Source of the DNA: JAJZQD01 sp021847735 | Lineage (GTDB): Bacteria > Bacillota > Thermincolia > Thermincolales > UBA2595 | Assembly (NCBI GenBank): GCA_027324025.1 | Contig: DAHVYW010000013.1 | Location: forward strand, 1 to 21,230 | DNA: 21,230 bases | Reading direction: 5' to 3' | Shown here: piece after piece, positions 7,032 through 15,273 of the stretch | How positions within the stretch are numbered: the first letter of the stretch is position 1 | Layout: the number at the start of each line of letters is the position of its first letter | Notes under the pieces: generated by a model | What the model saw: the letters and a program-made list of their open reading frames with translations, nothing else | The model's database searches: none | What the model was told of the DNA's origin: nothing | Made by a program: the position numbers and the translations under genes

Positions 7032-8015
7032 ATGTTGTTAGCTGATGTGATTGGTCACCCCCAGGCTAAAAGAGTTTTGCAAAATGCAATGGCAGAAGAC
7101 AAGGTAGTTCACGCGTATCTTTTCCACGGTCCGGCGGGTGTAGGAAAAACGACTTTGGCCAGAGCTTTTGCCGCGGCCCTGTTGTGTGGGCAAGGTGTTA
7201 ATGATTCCTGTGGAAAATGTTCTGTATGCAAAAGGGTTGCCCAGGACAATTTCCCGGATTTTATTTTAGTCAGCCCGTCAGGTAATAACATAAAAATAGA
7301 CCAGGTCAGGGAATTACAAAAAGGGGTCCAGTATAAACCGTACGAGGCAGGGAAAAAAGTATATCTGCTTAATCAGGCAGAAAGCATGACAACCGAGGCA
7401 GCCAACTGTTTACTGAAAATCCTTGAAGACCCGCCGCCGGATACGATTTTTCTGCTGACGGCCGTAAACCAGTACAACCTTCTTCCGACGATACTTTCCA
7501 GGTGCCTATCGATTCCGCTGTCAAGGGTGCCCTTAGCGCAAATTGAGCAGATGCTGTTAAAAAACAACCTGGGTGACCCTACAACTGCAGCACTGACGGC
7601 GGCTCTTTCCGACGGGCTGCCCGGAATAGCAAGGTTAATGGCGGAGTCGGGGGACGGCCTGGTGGCCCGGGAGTTAGTGTTTGATTTAGTGGAACGACTG
7701 ACAACGGGCAAAATAAACGAACTGTTAAAAACAGCGGAAGAATTGGAAAAAAGAAAAGAAATTCTACCCGATATTCTTGAGCAGCTGCTGCTCTGGTATA
7801 GAGACCGGCTTATTTGGCTTCAGACAATGCAAGAGAGCTTAATTGTCAATAGAGATAGGCTGAATCAGATAAAGGAATGTTCCGGGATTGTAAGCAAGGA
7901 AGACCTGGTCCGTTCCGTCAAAGTAATCCTGGAAGCGAAAAATCAGCTAAACCGAAATGTCAATTTACGGCTGATATTGGAAGTAATGCTGCTGAGGCTG
8001 GCCGGAACAGCTTAA
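7032..8015 (+). CDS. holB: DNA polymerase III delta' subunit
   Basis: A 327-residue AAA+ clamp-loader subunit that helps load the sliding clamp at replication forks. Walker A is GPAGVGKT (33-40). A zinc module with Cys52, Cys60, Cys63 and Cys66 follows (CGKCSVC). Sensor 1 and the SRC arginine-finger motif are present (LLPTILSRCLS). The C-terminal part is helical, as expected for the clamp-loader collar. AGAGGG lies 9-10 bases before the ATG, and the gap to yaaR is 16 bases. Delta' subunits often have altered Walker motifs; here Walker A looks intact, as is usual in Gram-positive bacteria. Confidence 0.95.
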   Translation: MLLADVIGHPQAKRVLQNAMAEDKVVHAYLFHGPAGVGKTTLARAFAAALLCGQGVNDSCGKCSVCKRVAQDNFPDFILVSPSGNNIKIDQVRELQKGVQYKPYEAGKKVYLLNQAESMTTEAANCLLKILEDPPPDTIFLLTAVNQYNLLPTILSRCLSIPLSRVPLAQIEQMLLKNNLGDPTTAALTAALSDGLPGIARLMAESGDGLVARELVFDLVERLTTGKINELLKTAEELEKRKEILPDILEQLLLWYRDRLIWLQTMQESLIVNRDRLNQIKECSGIVSKEDLVRSVKVILEAKNQLNRNVNLRLILEVMLLRLAGTA

Positions 8016-8051
8016 AATAATAGCCATAGGGTTGAGGAGGTTTTTACAACA

Positions 8052-8954
8052 ATGATAGAAGTAGTAGGGGTAAGGTTTAAGCCGGCCGGAAAGATATATT
8101 ATTTCGACCCGGAGGGAATAGCCTTGGAAGTCGGGGACAATGTAATCCTGGAGACGACGAGGGGCATAGAGTGCGGCCAGATTGTCGTTAAACCCAAAAT
8201 GGTAACCGAAGAAGAAATTATAGCGCCTCTCAAGAAAATAATCAGGAAAGCCACTGCCGTTGATCTCAAACAGGTGGAAATCAACAAAACCAAGGAAAAA
8301 GAAGCTTTTAAAAGCTGCGTTAAGAAAATAGAAGAACACGGTTTGCCGATGAAATTGGTTGACGTTGAATATACCTTTGATGCCAATAAGATTATTTTTT
8401 ATTTCACTGCCGACGGTCGGATTGACTTTCGTGACCTAGTGAAGGATTTAGCCGCCATTTTTCGCACAAGAATTGAACTTAGACAAATCGGTGTGCGTGA
8501 TGAGGCTAAAATGTTAGGTGGACTAGGCACCTGTGGTCGTGGCCTGTGCTGTGCCACCTTCCTTGGCGAGTTCGACCCGGTGTCTATCAGAATGGCCAAG
8601 GAACAAAACCTGTCTCTCAATCCCACCAAGATTTCCGGGATATGTGGACGGTTAATGTGCTGCCTGAAATATGAATGTGAAGCCTATGAGAGTGAAAAGG
8701 CCATCTATCCCTCGGAGGGGACTACGGTCAACACACCTGTGGGGGAAGGGAAAATTGTGTCGGTCAATATTCTTAAAAAGACCCTCCTGGTAGAAATTAA
8801 AGAAAGTAGACAGTTAGTCGAATTTCCGTTAACTGACCTGGAAATTCTGTCAAAAGAGAAAACCGGTGACAGCAAAGAAAAAAGACCGCGGCCGGAACCT
8901 GCAACCTCTAATGAAGCGGTAGAGGTGGCGGACGATTTAGTAGAAATTGAATAA
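8052..8954 (+). CDS. ricT: RicT, PSP1-domain Fe-S protein of the Y-complex
   Basis: A 300-residue protein of the PSP1/YaaT family. In B. subtilis RicT joins RicA and RicF in a complex with Fe-S clusters that supports RNase Y-dependent mRNA processing and affects sporulation and competence. The PSP1 core is intact, and a Cys-rich run is seen at Cys161, 166, 167, 198, 203, 204 and 209 (GTCGRGLCC and GICGRLMCC), which fits cluster binding. The C-terminal 40 residues are acidic and low in complexity. GAGGAGG lies 11 bases before the ATG, a rather long spacing. Gene order holB-ricT-yabA is the conserved one. Confidence 0.95.
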   Translation: MIEVVGVRFKPAGKIYYFDPEGIALEVGDNVILETTRGIECGQIVVKPKMVTEEEIIAPLKKIIRKATAVDLKQVEINKTKEKEAFKSCVKKIEEHGLPMKLVDVEYTFDANKIIFYFTADGRIDFRDLVKDLAAIFRTRIELRQIGVRDEAKMLGGLGTCGRGLCCATFLGEFDPVSIRMAKEQNLSLNPTKISGICGRLMCCLKYECEAYESEKAIYPSEGTTVNTPVGEGKIVSVNILKKTLLVEIKESRQLVEFPLTDLEILSKEKTGDSKEKRPRPEPATSNEAVEVADDLVEIE

Positions 8955-8990
8955 TTAGGAATAATAAGTATTGTTGGCGAATTAGTTAAA

Positions 8991-9025
8991 AAGGAGGCCG
9001 GTTGTCTGACAAGCCGGGAGGTGGA
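8991..9025 (+). promoter_or_regulatory. double ribosome-binding-site leader of yabA
   Basis: Two strong Shine-Dalgarno runs flank a small hairpin: AAGGAGG at 8991-8997 and GGGAGG at 9016-9021. Between them CCGGTTGT pairs with ACAAGCCGG (one bulged base). A tiny TTG-started frame (9002-9031, nine codons) would end in a TGA overlapping the yabA GTG. This could couple translation, but its ribosome-site spacing is too short to be sure. Confidence 0.35.
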
Positions 9026-9027
9026 CA

Positions 9028-9366
9028 GTGAAACAATTTACCAGCCTTTTGATTGACTTTGAGGATAAAATCAAACACCTTATGGAAGAGCTTCAGTTTT
9101 TGAAGATGAGAGCATACGCCCTGGAAGACGAAAACGAAAAGCTGCGCAACGAAATTATGGATGTCTACCAGTATTACCTTAAAGAAGCCGGGGACCCCAA
9201 ACATGAGCTTCTCAAAAAACCAGGGCAGGGGTTTGAAAATCTGATAAGGTTATATAATGAAGGATTTCATATATGCAACTTGCATTTCGGACAATTCCGT
9301 TCAGAAGGGGATTGTCTGTTTTGTATGGGGTTTTTAAAAAAATGTAACGCAGGAGAAGTGCCATGA
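9028..9366 (+). CDS. yabA: YabA, DNA replication initiation control protein
   Basis: A 112-residue protein. The N-terminal half (about 1-55) is a coiled coil (FEDKIKHLMEELQFLK and on) that mediates tetramer formation; the C-terminal half carries the zinc motif HICNLHFG...CLFC with His81, Cys83, Cys96 and Cys99. In B. subtilis YabA binds DnaA and the DnaN clamp and limits over-initiation at oriC. The GTG start is preceded by GGGAGG at 6 bases. Its stop overlaps the next gene by 4 bases (ATGA). Length is close to the Bacillus protein. Confidence 0.94.
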   Translation: MKQFTSLLIDFEDKIKHLMEELQFLKMRAYALEDENEKLRNEIMDVYQYYLKEAGDPKHELLKKPGQGFENLIRLYNEGFHICNLHFGQFRSEGDCLFCMGFLKKCNAGEVP

Positions 9367-10142
9367 GCATTGACCCGGGGTCGGCCCCAAATTTTAAACT
9401 TCTGCCGGGGGAACGTCTCGACGACCTCGTAAGGGGAGGTTTAAAGATAATCCAAGCTCCCGCAGCCTTTTGTTTTTCTATGGATGCCGTGCTCCTGGCA
9501 AATTTCGCATCTGTAAAAAAAGGGGATAAAGTAGTTGACCTGGGGACAGGTACAGGCGTTATTCCTCTGCTTGTTTCAACCAGAAATCGGGTCGACAAAA
9601 TTATCGGTCTGGAAATTCAGGAGGAAAGCGTCGATAGGTCGCGAAGAAGTGTGGCGGGAAATGGGCTTGAACACCTCATCGAGATTCTTCGTACGGATAT
9701 TTGCGAAGCCGAAAATGTCCTGGGAATTGGCAAGTTTGACCTGGTTATTTCTAACCCCCCGTATCTTCCCGTTGGGAGAGGGGCGCGAAATCAAGCCGGA
9801 CCAATCGCCATTGCCCGGCATGAGCTTTTGTGCAATTTGGAAAAGGTACTCCACACAGCGTCCCGCCTGGTTAAATATGGGGGCAGGGTAGCATTGGTTC
9901 ACCGCCCGGACAGGCTCACCGAGATTATCATTCAAATGAATAATTGTAACTTGAACCCGAGGAGGTTGCAGTTGGTCTACCCCAGGCCGGGTAAAAAACC
10001 AAATATGGTTTTAATTGAGGCTCAGCTTGGCGGAAACCCGGAACTGGTTATCCTGGAGCCTTTTTTTGTTTATAATGAAAAGGGTAACTACACAAACCTG
10101 TTTTGGGAAACATATTACCCAGGTTTACCGTATCCCGATTGA
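9363..10142 (+). CDS. yabB: tRNA1(Val) A37 N6-methyltransferase-like protein (YabB/TrmN6)
   Basis: A 259-residue Rossmann-fold methyltransferase. The SAM-binding motif is DLGTGTG (59-65), and the catalytic NPPY is at 131-134, the signature of enzymes that methylate an exocyclic amino group. The N-terminal GERLDDLVRGGLKIIQ and the region FCFSMDAVLL are typical of the TrmN6/YabB branch, which methylates adenine 37 of tRNA1(Val) in E. coli. The substrate in this organism is inferred from family and from the fixed yabA-yabB-yazA-rsmI order. The ATG overlaps the yabA stop by 4 bases. Confidence 0.92.
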   Translation: MSIDPGSAPNFKLLPGERLDDLVRGGLKIIQAPAAFCFSMDAVLLANFASVKKGDKVVDLGTGTGVIPLLVSTRNRVDKIIGLEIQEESVDRSRRSVAGNGLEHLIEILRTDICEAENVLGIGKFDLVISNPPYLPVGRGARNQAGPIAIARHELLCNLEKVLHTASRLVKYGGRVALVHRPDRLTEIIIQMNNCNLNPRRLQLVYPRPGKKPNMVLIEAQLGGNPELVILEPFFVYNEKGNYTNLFWETYYPGLPYPD

Positions 10143-10158
10143 GGCGGTGAGAGTCTCC

Positions 10159-10428
10159 ATGGAGAGCAAATACTTTACCTACATTGTAAGATGCCGGAAC
10201 GGTGTACTTTATACCGGGTATACCAATGACGTAGACCGGCGGGTAAAAAAACATAATCAGAGTAAAGGCGCCAAATTTACGCGGGGACGCGGTCCTATTG
10301 AGGTAGTATATACTGAAGAGTTTTGCACAAAAGGTGAGGCGATGGTCAGGGAAGCCGAGATTAAACGACTTACCAGGCCGGAAAAACTAAAATTGATTGC
10401 GGTGATGGAAAATGACGGAGGGCACTAA
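10159..10428 (+). CDS. yazA: GIY-YIG nuclease-superfamily protein (YazA)
   Basis: An 89-residue single-domain protein of the UvrC/Slx1 GIY-YIG group. The motif reads TYIV then LYTGYT (7-22), followed by the catalytic-type Arg in VDRRVKKHN (25-33) and the metal-binding-type Glu in EAMVREAEIKRL (60-71). The open frame extends upstream into yabB, but ATG 10159 gives the family length and has GGTGAG 7 bases before it. The biological substrate of this small family is not known; a nucleic-acid role is inferred from the fold. It overlaps rsmI by 17 bases. Confidence 0.92.
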   Translation: MESKYFTYIVRCRNGVLYTGYTNDVDRRVKKHNQSKGAKFTRGRGPIEVVYTEEFCTKGEAMVREAEIKRLTRPEKLKLIAVMENDGGH

Positions 10429-11269
10429 ACCGGCGGGAACCCTTTACCTGTGTGCTACGCCGATAGGAAACCTGGAGGACATAACTTTAAGGGTAAAAAG
10501 AATTCTGCAGGAGGTCGGCCTTATTGCCGCTGAGGATACCAGGCACACCAGAAAACTGCTCAGCTACTACGACATCCACACACCCCTGACCAGCTATCAC
10601 GAACATAATAAACGTGAAAAGGGGCAGAAGCTGGTTGAAGAAATTAAACAGGGTAAGGATATCGCCCTTGTTTCTGACGCCGGAACCCCCGGCATTTCGG
10701 ATCCGGGACAGGACTTGGTAGCGCTTGCGGTCGGAGAGGGAATCAAGGTAATACCGGTTCCCGGGGCCACAGCAGCGATTTCTGCCCTCGTCAGCTCCGG
10801 ACTTCCTACAGACAGATTTACCTTTGAGGGATTCTTGCCCAGGGTTAAAAAAGACCGTGGCAGCATGATGGCTCAACTGGTTTCCGAAGAAAGAACGGTA
10901 GTATTTTACGAATCTCCTCACCGGTTAATTAAAACCCTGGAGGAGATTCTGGAGCTTGCCGGTGACAGAAATATTGCAGTGACACGGGAGTTAACGAAAG
11001 CCCATGAGGAAGTTGTAAGAGGTAAAATAACTGCTGTTCTGGAGCATTTTCAAAACAACCCGCTAAAGGGTGAGATTACCGTAGTTTTACAAGGTAGAAA
11101 AGACGAAAAAAAAGAACTCCCGGTAAGGAGTATCAGTGATATTGGTGAACTTGTCGATGATTTAATACTTAAAGGAAGGGACAAGAAGGAGGCTATCAAA
11201 GAAGTGTCCAGAATTCTGGGCATAAGTAAAAGAGATGTTTATAACGCTGTTTTGAGGTTGAAAGACTAA
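10412..11269 (+). CDS. rsmI: 16S rRNA C1402 2'-O-methyltransferase
   Basis: A 285-residue enzyme of the tetrapyrrole-methylase fold. It methylates the ribose of C1402 in the decoding centre of 16S rRNA using SAM. Family signatures are LYLCATPIGNLEDITLR (12-28), AAEDTRHTRKLL (39-50), SDAGTPGISDPG (83-94) and VPGATAAISALVSSGLPTD. The start codon lies inside the end of yazA (17-base overlap), with GGTGATGGAA just upstream, consistent with coupled translation. It is the last gene of the operon, followed by a bidirectional terminator. Confidence 0.96.
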   Translation: MTEGTKPAGTLYLCATPIGNLEDITLRVKRILQEVGLIAAEDTRHTRKLLSYYDIHTPLTSYHEHNKREKGQKLVEEIKQGKDIALVSDAGTPGISDPGQDLVALAVGEGIKVIPVPGATAAISALVSSGLPTDRFTFEGFLPRVKKDRGSMMAQLVSEERTVVFYESPHRLIKTLEEILELAGDRNIAVTRELTKAHEEVVRGKITAVLEHFQNNPLKGEITVVLQGRKDEKKELPVRSISDIGELVDDLILKGRDKKEAIKEVSRILGISKRDVYNAVLRLKD

Positions 11270-11296
11270 AAACCGGAAGCTTAAAACAGCATAAAA

Positions 11297-11334
11297 AAAG
11301 AAAGACATTGTTTATGTTAAACTTGTCTTTCTTT
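11297..11334. terminator. bidirectional terminator between rsmI and abrB
   Basis: A perfect 11-bp stem (11297-11307 with 11324-11334) has a 16-base loop with further inner pairing. A T-rich tract follows on the plus strand (weak) and on the minus strand (seven T, strong), so it serves both convergent genes. Confidence 0.88.
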
Positions 11335-11341
11335 CATTTCA

Positions 11342-11596
11342 TCATAACACCTCTGCAGCTTGGGCCATTGAAAGAGCGCATTCCTTGCAGACGTTTTTGC
11401 CCCGGAAATGCTGAATATCATCGGCATTTCCGCAAAAGACGCAAGCAGGTTCATACTTTTTGAGAATTATCTTCTCATTGTCAACGTAAATTTCTAAAGC
11501 GTCTTTTTCGTCAATACCAAGGGTTCTTCTCAGTTCGATCGGGATGACAACTCTGCCTAGCTCGTCCACCTTTCGAACGATACCAGTTGACTTCAT
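11342..11596 (-). CDS. abrB: AbrB-type transition-state regulator with C-terminal zinc knuckle
   Basis: An 84-residue DNA-binding protein. Residues 1-48 are nearly identical in pattern to Bacillus AbrB (MKSTGIVRKVDELGRVVIP; LRRTLGI), a swapped-hairpin domain that binds A+T-rich promoters as a dimer or tetramer. The C-terminal part differs from B. subtilis and has two CxxC pairs (Cys52/55 and Cys70/73), a likely zinc knuckle seen in clostridial AbrB proteins. The open frame begins at 11617, but ATG 11596 follows GGGGAG by 6 bases and gives the family start. In Bacillus the protein represses post-exponential genes; the targets here are unknown. Confidence 0.95.
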   Translation of the reverse strand: MKSTGIVRKVDELGRVVIPIELRRTLGIDEKDALEIYVDNEKIILKKYEPACVFCGNADDIQHFRGKNVCKECALSMAQAAEVL

Positions 11597-11641
11597 TACA
11601 TTCTCCCCTTCCAGCAAGATTCGACAATTTATTACAAGTAA

Positions 11642-11670
11642 ATGATACCAACCATGCCAGTAAAAGTCAA
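11642..11670 (-). promoter_or_regulatory. sigma-A-type promoter of abrB
   Basis: On the minus strand, TTGACT (11670-11665) and TATCAT (11647-11642) are separated by 17 bases, each 5 of 6 to consensus. The -10 box lies 45 bases before the abrB start. Confidence 0.75.
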
Positions 11671-11837
11671 CAATTTTTTATAAATACTGACAAAAATACA
11701 TGCTAATTGCTACAACTGTAAAAGAATACAATTTAGAAGTTTGAAATCTATTATTAAGAAGTATATTAAATAATATCGCATTGTCGACAAATATTTTAAG
11801 GATAAAATGGGATTTTTTTTCATAGACCAGGGAAAAC

Positions 11838-11866
11838 TTGACAAAAGGAGGTTTTATAGTTATCAT
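11838..11866 (+). promoter_or_regulatory. sigma-A-type promoter of the metG leader
   Basis: A perfect TTGACA (11838-11843) is followed after 17 bases by TATCAT (11861-11866). It would start transcription near 11873-11880, just before the T-box leader. Confidence 0.82.
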
Positions 11867-11885
11867 TTTGCTATATGCTTTAATT

Positions 11886-12165
11886 GTGATGAAGGGGAAG
11901 AGTAAATACTGGAGTATCTGACCAGAGAGCGGGGGTAAGGTGAAAGCCCCGCCGGAGGAACAGTATCGAACATGGCCCCGGAGCAGCAGGCCGAAATCAG
12001 GGAGAGAGTAGGTCGTGCCGGGTGAGTGCCGTTAATCTACTTCGGGTATCGATGAAAATCCGTACCTGTTGAGGCATCTGCTGTGAAGCAGCGCGAAAAA
12101 GGGTGGTACCACGAATGATTACCCCTCGTCCCTTTGAATTTGGGAGGAGGGGTTTGTTTTTATTT
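11886..12165 (+). promoter_or_regulatory. T-box leader, methionine-specific
   Basis: A classic tRNA-sensing leader upstream of metG. Stem I elements are seen in order: AGAGTA near 11900, the GGTGAAAGCC region near 11940-11948, and a specifier loop reading GAACATGG, where ATG (11972-11974) is the codon for methionine. The T-box consensus GGGTGGTACCACG spans 12101-12113; its TGGT would pair with the ACCA end of uncharged tRNA-Met. The alternative terminator follows. Uncharged tRNA-Met should stabilise the antiterminator and switch metG on. Outer boundaries are approximate. Confidence 0.93.
12121..12164 (+). terminator. T-box-controlled terminator before metG
   Basis: Left arm 12121-12132 pairs with 12142-12153 (11 pairs, one G-G mismatch) around a 9-base loop, then a T-rich tract. 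It competes with the antiterminator formed by the T-box sequence at 12097-12114. Confidence 0.9.
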
Positions 12166-12198
12166 CTGAGGAAATTCAAAATAAACGGAGGAAAAAAG

Positions 12199-14130
12199 AT
12201 GAGTAAAGGCAGCTTTTACATTACTACACCAATCTACTATCCCAGTGACAATTTACATATCGGCCATGCGTACACTACTGTAGCGGCCGACACCATTGCC
12301 AGGTACAAGCGAATGACGGGGTATGACACCCGGTTTCTCACCGGTTCGGATGAACACGGCCAAAAGATTCAGCGGACCGCCAAGGCTAAGGGAATGGAAC
12401 CAAAAGAATATGTAGACAAAATTGTCGCCGGCTTCAAGCTGCTTTGGGGCATCCTGGAAGTCTCGTACGATGACTTTATAAGGACCACGGAAGAAAGACA
12501 CAAAAAAGTTGTCCAGGAAATATTCGTTAGGCTCCATGATCAGGGAGATATCTACAAATCGGAATATGAAGGCTGGTACTGCACACCTTGTGAGACCTTC
12601 TGGACAGAGCGCCAGGCTGAAGGAAAGGTGTGCCCTGATTGCGGAAGGCCGGTTGAACTGGTAAAAGAAGAGAGCTATTTCTTCAAAATGTCTAAGTATG
12701 CTGACAGGTTGTTAAAACACATCGAAGAAAATCCAGGATTTATTCAGCCCATACCCCGCCGCAATGAAATGATAAACTTCATCAAGCAGGGCCTGGAAGA
12801 CCTTTGCGTTACCAGGACCACCTTTAACTGGGGAATACAAGTTCCCTTTGACCCCAAACATGTAATTTACGTCTGGTTTGATGCCCTGACCAACTATTAT
12901 TCCGCAGTGGCCGGACAGCCTGACGATACCCTGGTCAGGAAATTCTGGCCGGCAGATGTACACCTTGTCGGTAAAGACATTGTCCGTTTCCATACCATTA
13001 TCTGGCCAATTATCCTGATGGCAGCAGGAATCGAACTCCCCAAGAAGGTTGTGGGTCACGGCTGGCTGCTCCTGGACGGGGGAAAAATGTCCAAATCCAA
13101 GGGAAATGTCATTGATCCCACCGAACTGGTTGACAAATACGGGGTGGATGCCATCCGGTACTACCTTTTAAGGGAGCTGCCTTTTGGAGCGGACGGGTAT
13201 TATTCCGAAGACGCCTTAATCCAAAGGATTAATTCAGACCTGGCTAATGACCTTGGCAACCTGGTCAGCAGGTCGGTGGCTATGGTAGAAAAGTATTTTG
13301 ACGGAGAGGTCCGTCACCCCGCCGGGAACGATGAACTGGACCTGGACTTGATTAAGACCGCCGGTGAAGTTACGGAAGAATACGAACAACTGATGGAAAA
13401 GTATGAGCTGAGCAATGCCCTTGCCGCTGTATGGAGGTTGGTAAGCCGGGCCAATAAATATATTGATGAGACAGCACCATGGATTCTGGCTAAGGACGAA
13501 GGAAAAAGTGCGCGGCTTGGTACCGTACTCTATAACCTGATGGAAACCATCGGGGTAATTACCATAATGATTTCCCCCTTTATGCCTAAGCTGCCGGCGC
13601 GCATCTGGGAGCAAACCGGTCTCACAGAACAGGAAGGGGCAAAGGTTTGGGACTCTCTCAAAAAATGGGGGAGTTATCCCGCCGGGACCCGGGTAAAAAG
13701 GGGCGTGGCCCTGTTCCCCAGGGTGGAAGTTGATAACAACGCCAACCCCCAAACCCAGGCGGCAGTGAAAACGGATAAAGTCCACCAGGACGACGAAAGC
13801 CGGTATATATCAATTGACGAGTTTGCCAAGATAGACCTGCGTCTTGCGGAAATATTAAAAGCCGAAAAGGTTGAGAAGGCAGACAAACTACTGCAATTGG
13901 AGGTGGCTTTGGGCAGTGAACGCAGGACGGTGGTGGCAGGGATTGCCAAGCATTACACATGCGAAGAACTTATCGGCAAAAAGATATTAATTGTAGCTAA
14001 CCTTAAACCTGCCAAGTTGCGGGGCATCCTGTCCCAAGGAATGATTTTGGCGGCCTCCGACGGCGAAGGCCTGGGGATAATTACAGTTGACCCCGCCAAA
14101 GACATTCCCGGCGGCGCCAAAGTAAAATGA
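12199..14130 (+). CDS. metG: methionyl-tRNA synthetase with C-terminal tRNA-binding domain
   Basis: A 643-residue class I synthetase that charges tRNA-Met. The HIGH motif is in NLHIGHAY (18-25) and KMSKS is at 296-300. A four-Cys zinc knuckle is intact (Cys128, 131, 145, 148). The anticodon-binding helical domain follows, and from about residue 535 there is an EMAP-II/Trbp111-type OB fold (IDEFAKIDLRLAEI...GILSQGMILAA) used for tRNA binding and dimer formation. The open frame extends back to 12103 inside the leader, but ATG 12199 has GGAGG 7-8 bases before it. Expression is set by the T-box leader. tatD follows after 24 bases. Confidence 0.97.
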   Translation: MSKGSFYITTPIYYPSDNLHIGHAYTTVAADTIARYKRMTGYDTRFLTGSDEHGQKIQRTAKAKGMEPKEYVDKIVAGFKLLWGILEVSYDDFIRTTEERHKKVVQEIFVRLHDQGDIYKSEYEGWYCTPCETFWTERQAEGKVCPDCGRPVELVKEESYFFKMSKYADRLLKHIEENPGFIQPIPRRNEMINFIKQGLEDLCVTRTTFNWGIQVPFDPKHVIYVWFDALTNYYSAVAGQPDDTLVRKFWPADVHLVGKDIVRFHTIIWPIILMAAGIELPKKVVGHGWLLLDGGKMSKSKGNVIDPTELVDKYGVDAIRYYLLRELPFGADGYYSEDALIQRINSDLANDLGNLVSRSVAMVEKYFDGEVRHPAGNDELDLDLIKTAGEVTEEYEQLMEKYELSNALAAVWRLVSRANKYIDETAPWILAKDEGKSARLGTVLYNLMETIGVITIMISPFMPKLPARIWEQTGLTEQEGAKVWDSLKKWGSYPAGTRVKRGVALFPRVEVDNNANPQTQAAVKTDKVHQDDESRYISIDEFAKIDLRLAEILKAEKVEKADKLLQLEVALGSERRTVVAGIAKHYTCEELIGKKILIVANLKPAKLRGILSQGMILAASDGEGLGIITVDPAKDIPGGAKVK

Positions 14131-14154
14131 CCTCAAAGAGCGGTGGTGATAGCT

Positions 14155-14922
14155 GTGTTTTTCGATTCTCACGCCCACCTGGATGACAGAAAATATGGTC
14201 AGGACAGGCACGAAATGTTAATGCGGGCCAGGGAACAGGGGGTTTCCAACATAATTAACGTAGGGTATGATATACCTTCCTCCCAAAGGTCGGTTGCCCT
14301 TGCGGAAAAGTATGATTTTATTTACGCTGCTGTCGGAATTCATCCTCATGATGCGGCGGATTGCGGTGAAGACGGCCTGGATAAAATCCGAAAAATGGCT
14401 TCCCACCCTAAAATAGTGGCTGTTGGGGAAATGGGCCTGGATTATTACCGGAACCTTTCTCCACAGGACACCCAGCAGCAGGTCTTTCGGCAGCAGATTC
14501 GGCTGGCTGTCGACTTAGGGAAGCCTATTATTGTCCACGACAGGGAAGCCCATGGAGATGTGATGAAAATACTGAAAGAGGAAAAGGCGGACCAGGCCAG
14601 GGGTGTCCTGCACTGTTTCTCCGGGAGTATGGAAATGGCCAGGGAGTGCCTGAAAATGGGTTTCTATATCTCCATTGCCGGTCCCGTCACCTTTAACAAT
14701 GCCCGGAAGCTGCAGGAAATTGCAGTGGAAATTCCCATAGACAAACTGCTTATTGAAACCGATGCCCCATATCTAACCCCAGAACCCCACCGGGGAACGC
14801 GAAACGAATCCTCGTATGTTGTATATGTTGGACGTTGTATCGCGAAACTAAGAAATATCCCAGTAGAGGAGCTGGCGGCGGCGACAACCGCCAATGCCAA
14901 AATACTTTTTGGAATAACCTAA
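14155..14922 (+). CDS. tatD: TatD family metal-dependent DNase
   Basis: About 255 residues, TIM-barrel hydrolase. Metal ligands are in FDSHAHLDD (start), VGEMGLDYY, VHDREAHGD, HCFSGS and IETDAPYL, the complete TatD set. The family degrades DNA from the 3' end, and roles in repair and DNA fragmentation are reported. Three GTG codons are possible starts (14143, 14146, 14155); 14155 gives the usual short MFFDSHAHL N-terminus and is preceded by GGTGGTGAT. It is cotranscribed with metG, the same order as metS-yabD in B. subtilis. Confidence 0.94.
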   Translation: MFFDSHAHLDDRKYGQDRHEMLMRAREQGVSNIINVGYDIPSSQRSVALAEKYDFIYAAVGIHPHDAADCGEDGLDKIRKMASHPKIVAVGEMGLDYYRNLSPQDTQQQVFRQQIRLAVDLGKPIIVHDREAHGDVMKILKEEKADQARGVLHCFSGSMEMARECLKMGFYISIAGPVTFNNARKLQEIAVEIPIDKLLIETDAPYLTPEPHRGTRNESSYVVYVGRCIAKLRNIPVEELAAATTANAKILFGIT

Positions 14923-14974
14923 AACCAGGGGGATGTCCCAACAGAGTCAATTTTGAGAACCCCTTACTAAAGCG

Positions 14975-15004
14975 AAGCTCAGGCGTTTGATAGCCTGAGC
15001 TTTT
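14975..15004 (+). terminator. terminator of the metG-tatD unit
   Basis: A perfect 10-bp stem (AAGCTCAGGC with GCCTGAGCTT) with an 8-base loop, followed by a short T-run. It lies 52 bases after the tatD stop. Confidence 0.75.
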
Positions 15005-15055
15005 CAATTTCTCTCCCCAATTGAATCAACAGAGGCAATCTTGCTTAAGTTAAGA

Positions 15056-15173
15056 GGAAATGGCAGGTGTGTTCCGTAGAGCGGTCTGACGCCGTCAGCT
15101 AACCCTCCCGCGTGCGCGGGAGTGGTTAGGTGGCGGCGTTGTTGCCGCTCGGAGGAATACACCTGCCATTTCC
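15056..15173. other. 118-base long hairpin with regular internal loops
   Basis: The two halves pair along almost their whole length. Helices: 15056-15075 with 15154-15173 (20 bp, one G-T), 15079-15084 with 15145-15150 (6 bp), 15089-15094 with 15134-15139 (6 bp), 15099-15104 with 15124-15129 (6 bp) and 15105-15112 with 15115-15122 (8 bp, the last pair probably open). That makes about 46 pairs, with near-symmetric internal loops of 3, 4-5 and 4 bases. No T-tract follows, so it is not a simple terminator. It may be a palindromic mobile repeat (MITE-like) or a structured RNA. No matching known RNA family was recognised. Confidence 0.8.
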
Positions 15174-15273
15174 CCGGACGTGAAAACAAAGAGCCGCCTC
15201 TTTTGAGACAACCCCCTGTTTCGTGCTTTTTTCCGATGTATCGCCAAAGATTTCGGGGGTTTCCCAACACAGA

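Noticed and set aside
13234..13785. 183-codon minus-strand frame inside metG
   Set aside because: Shadow of the metG coding sequence, which has complete synthetase motifs on the plus strand.
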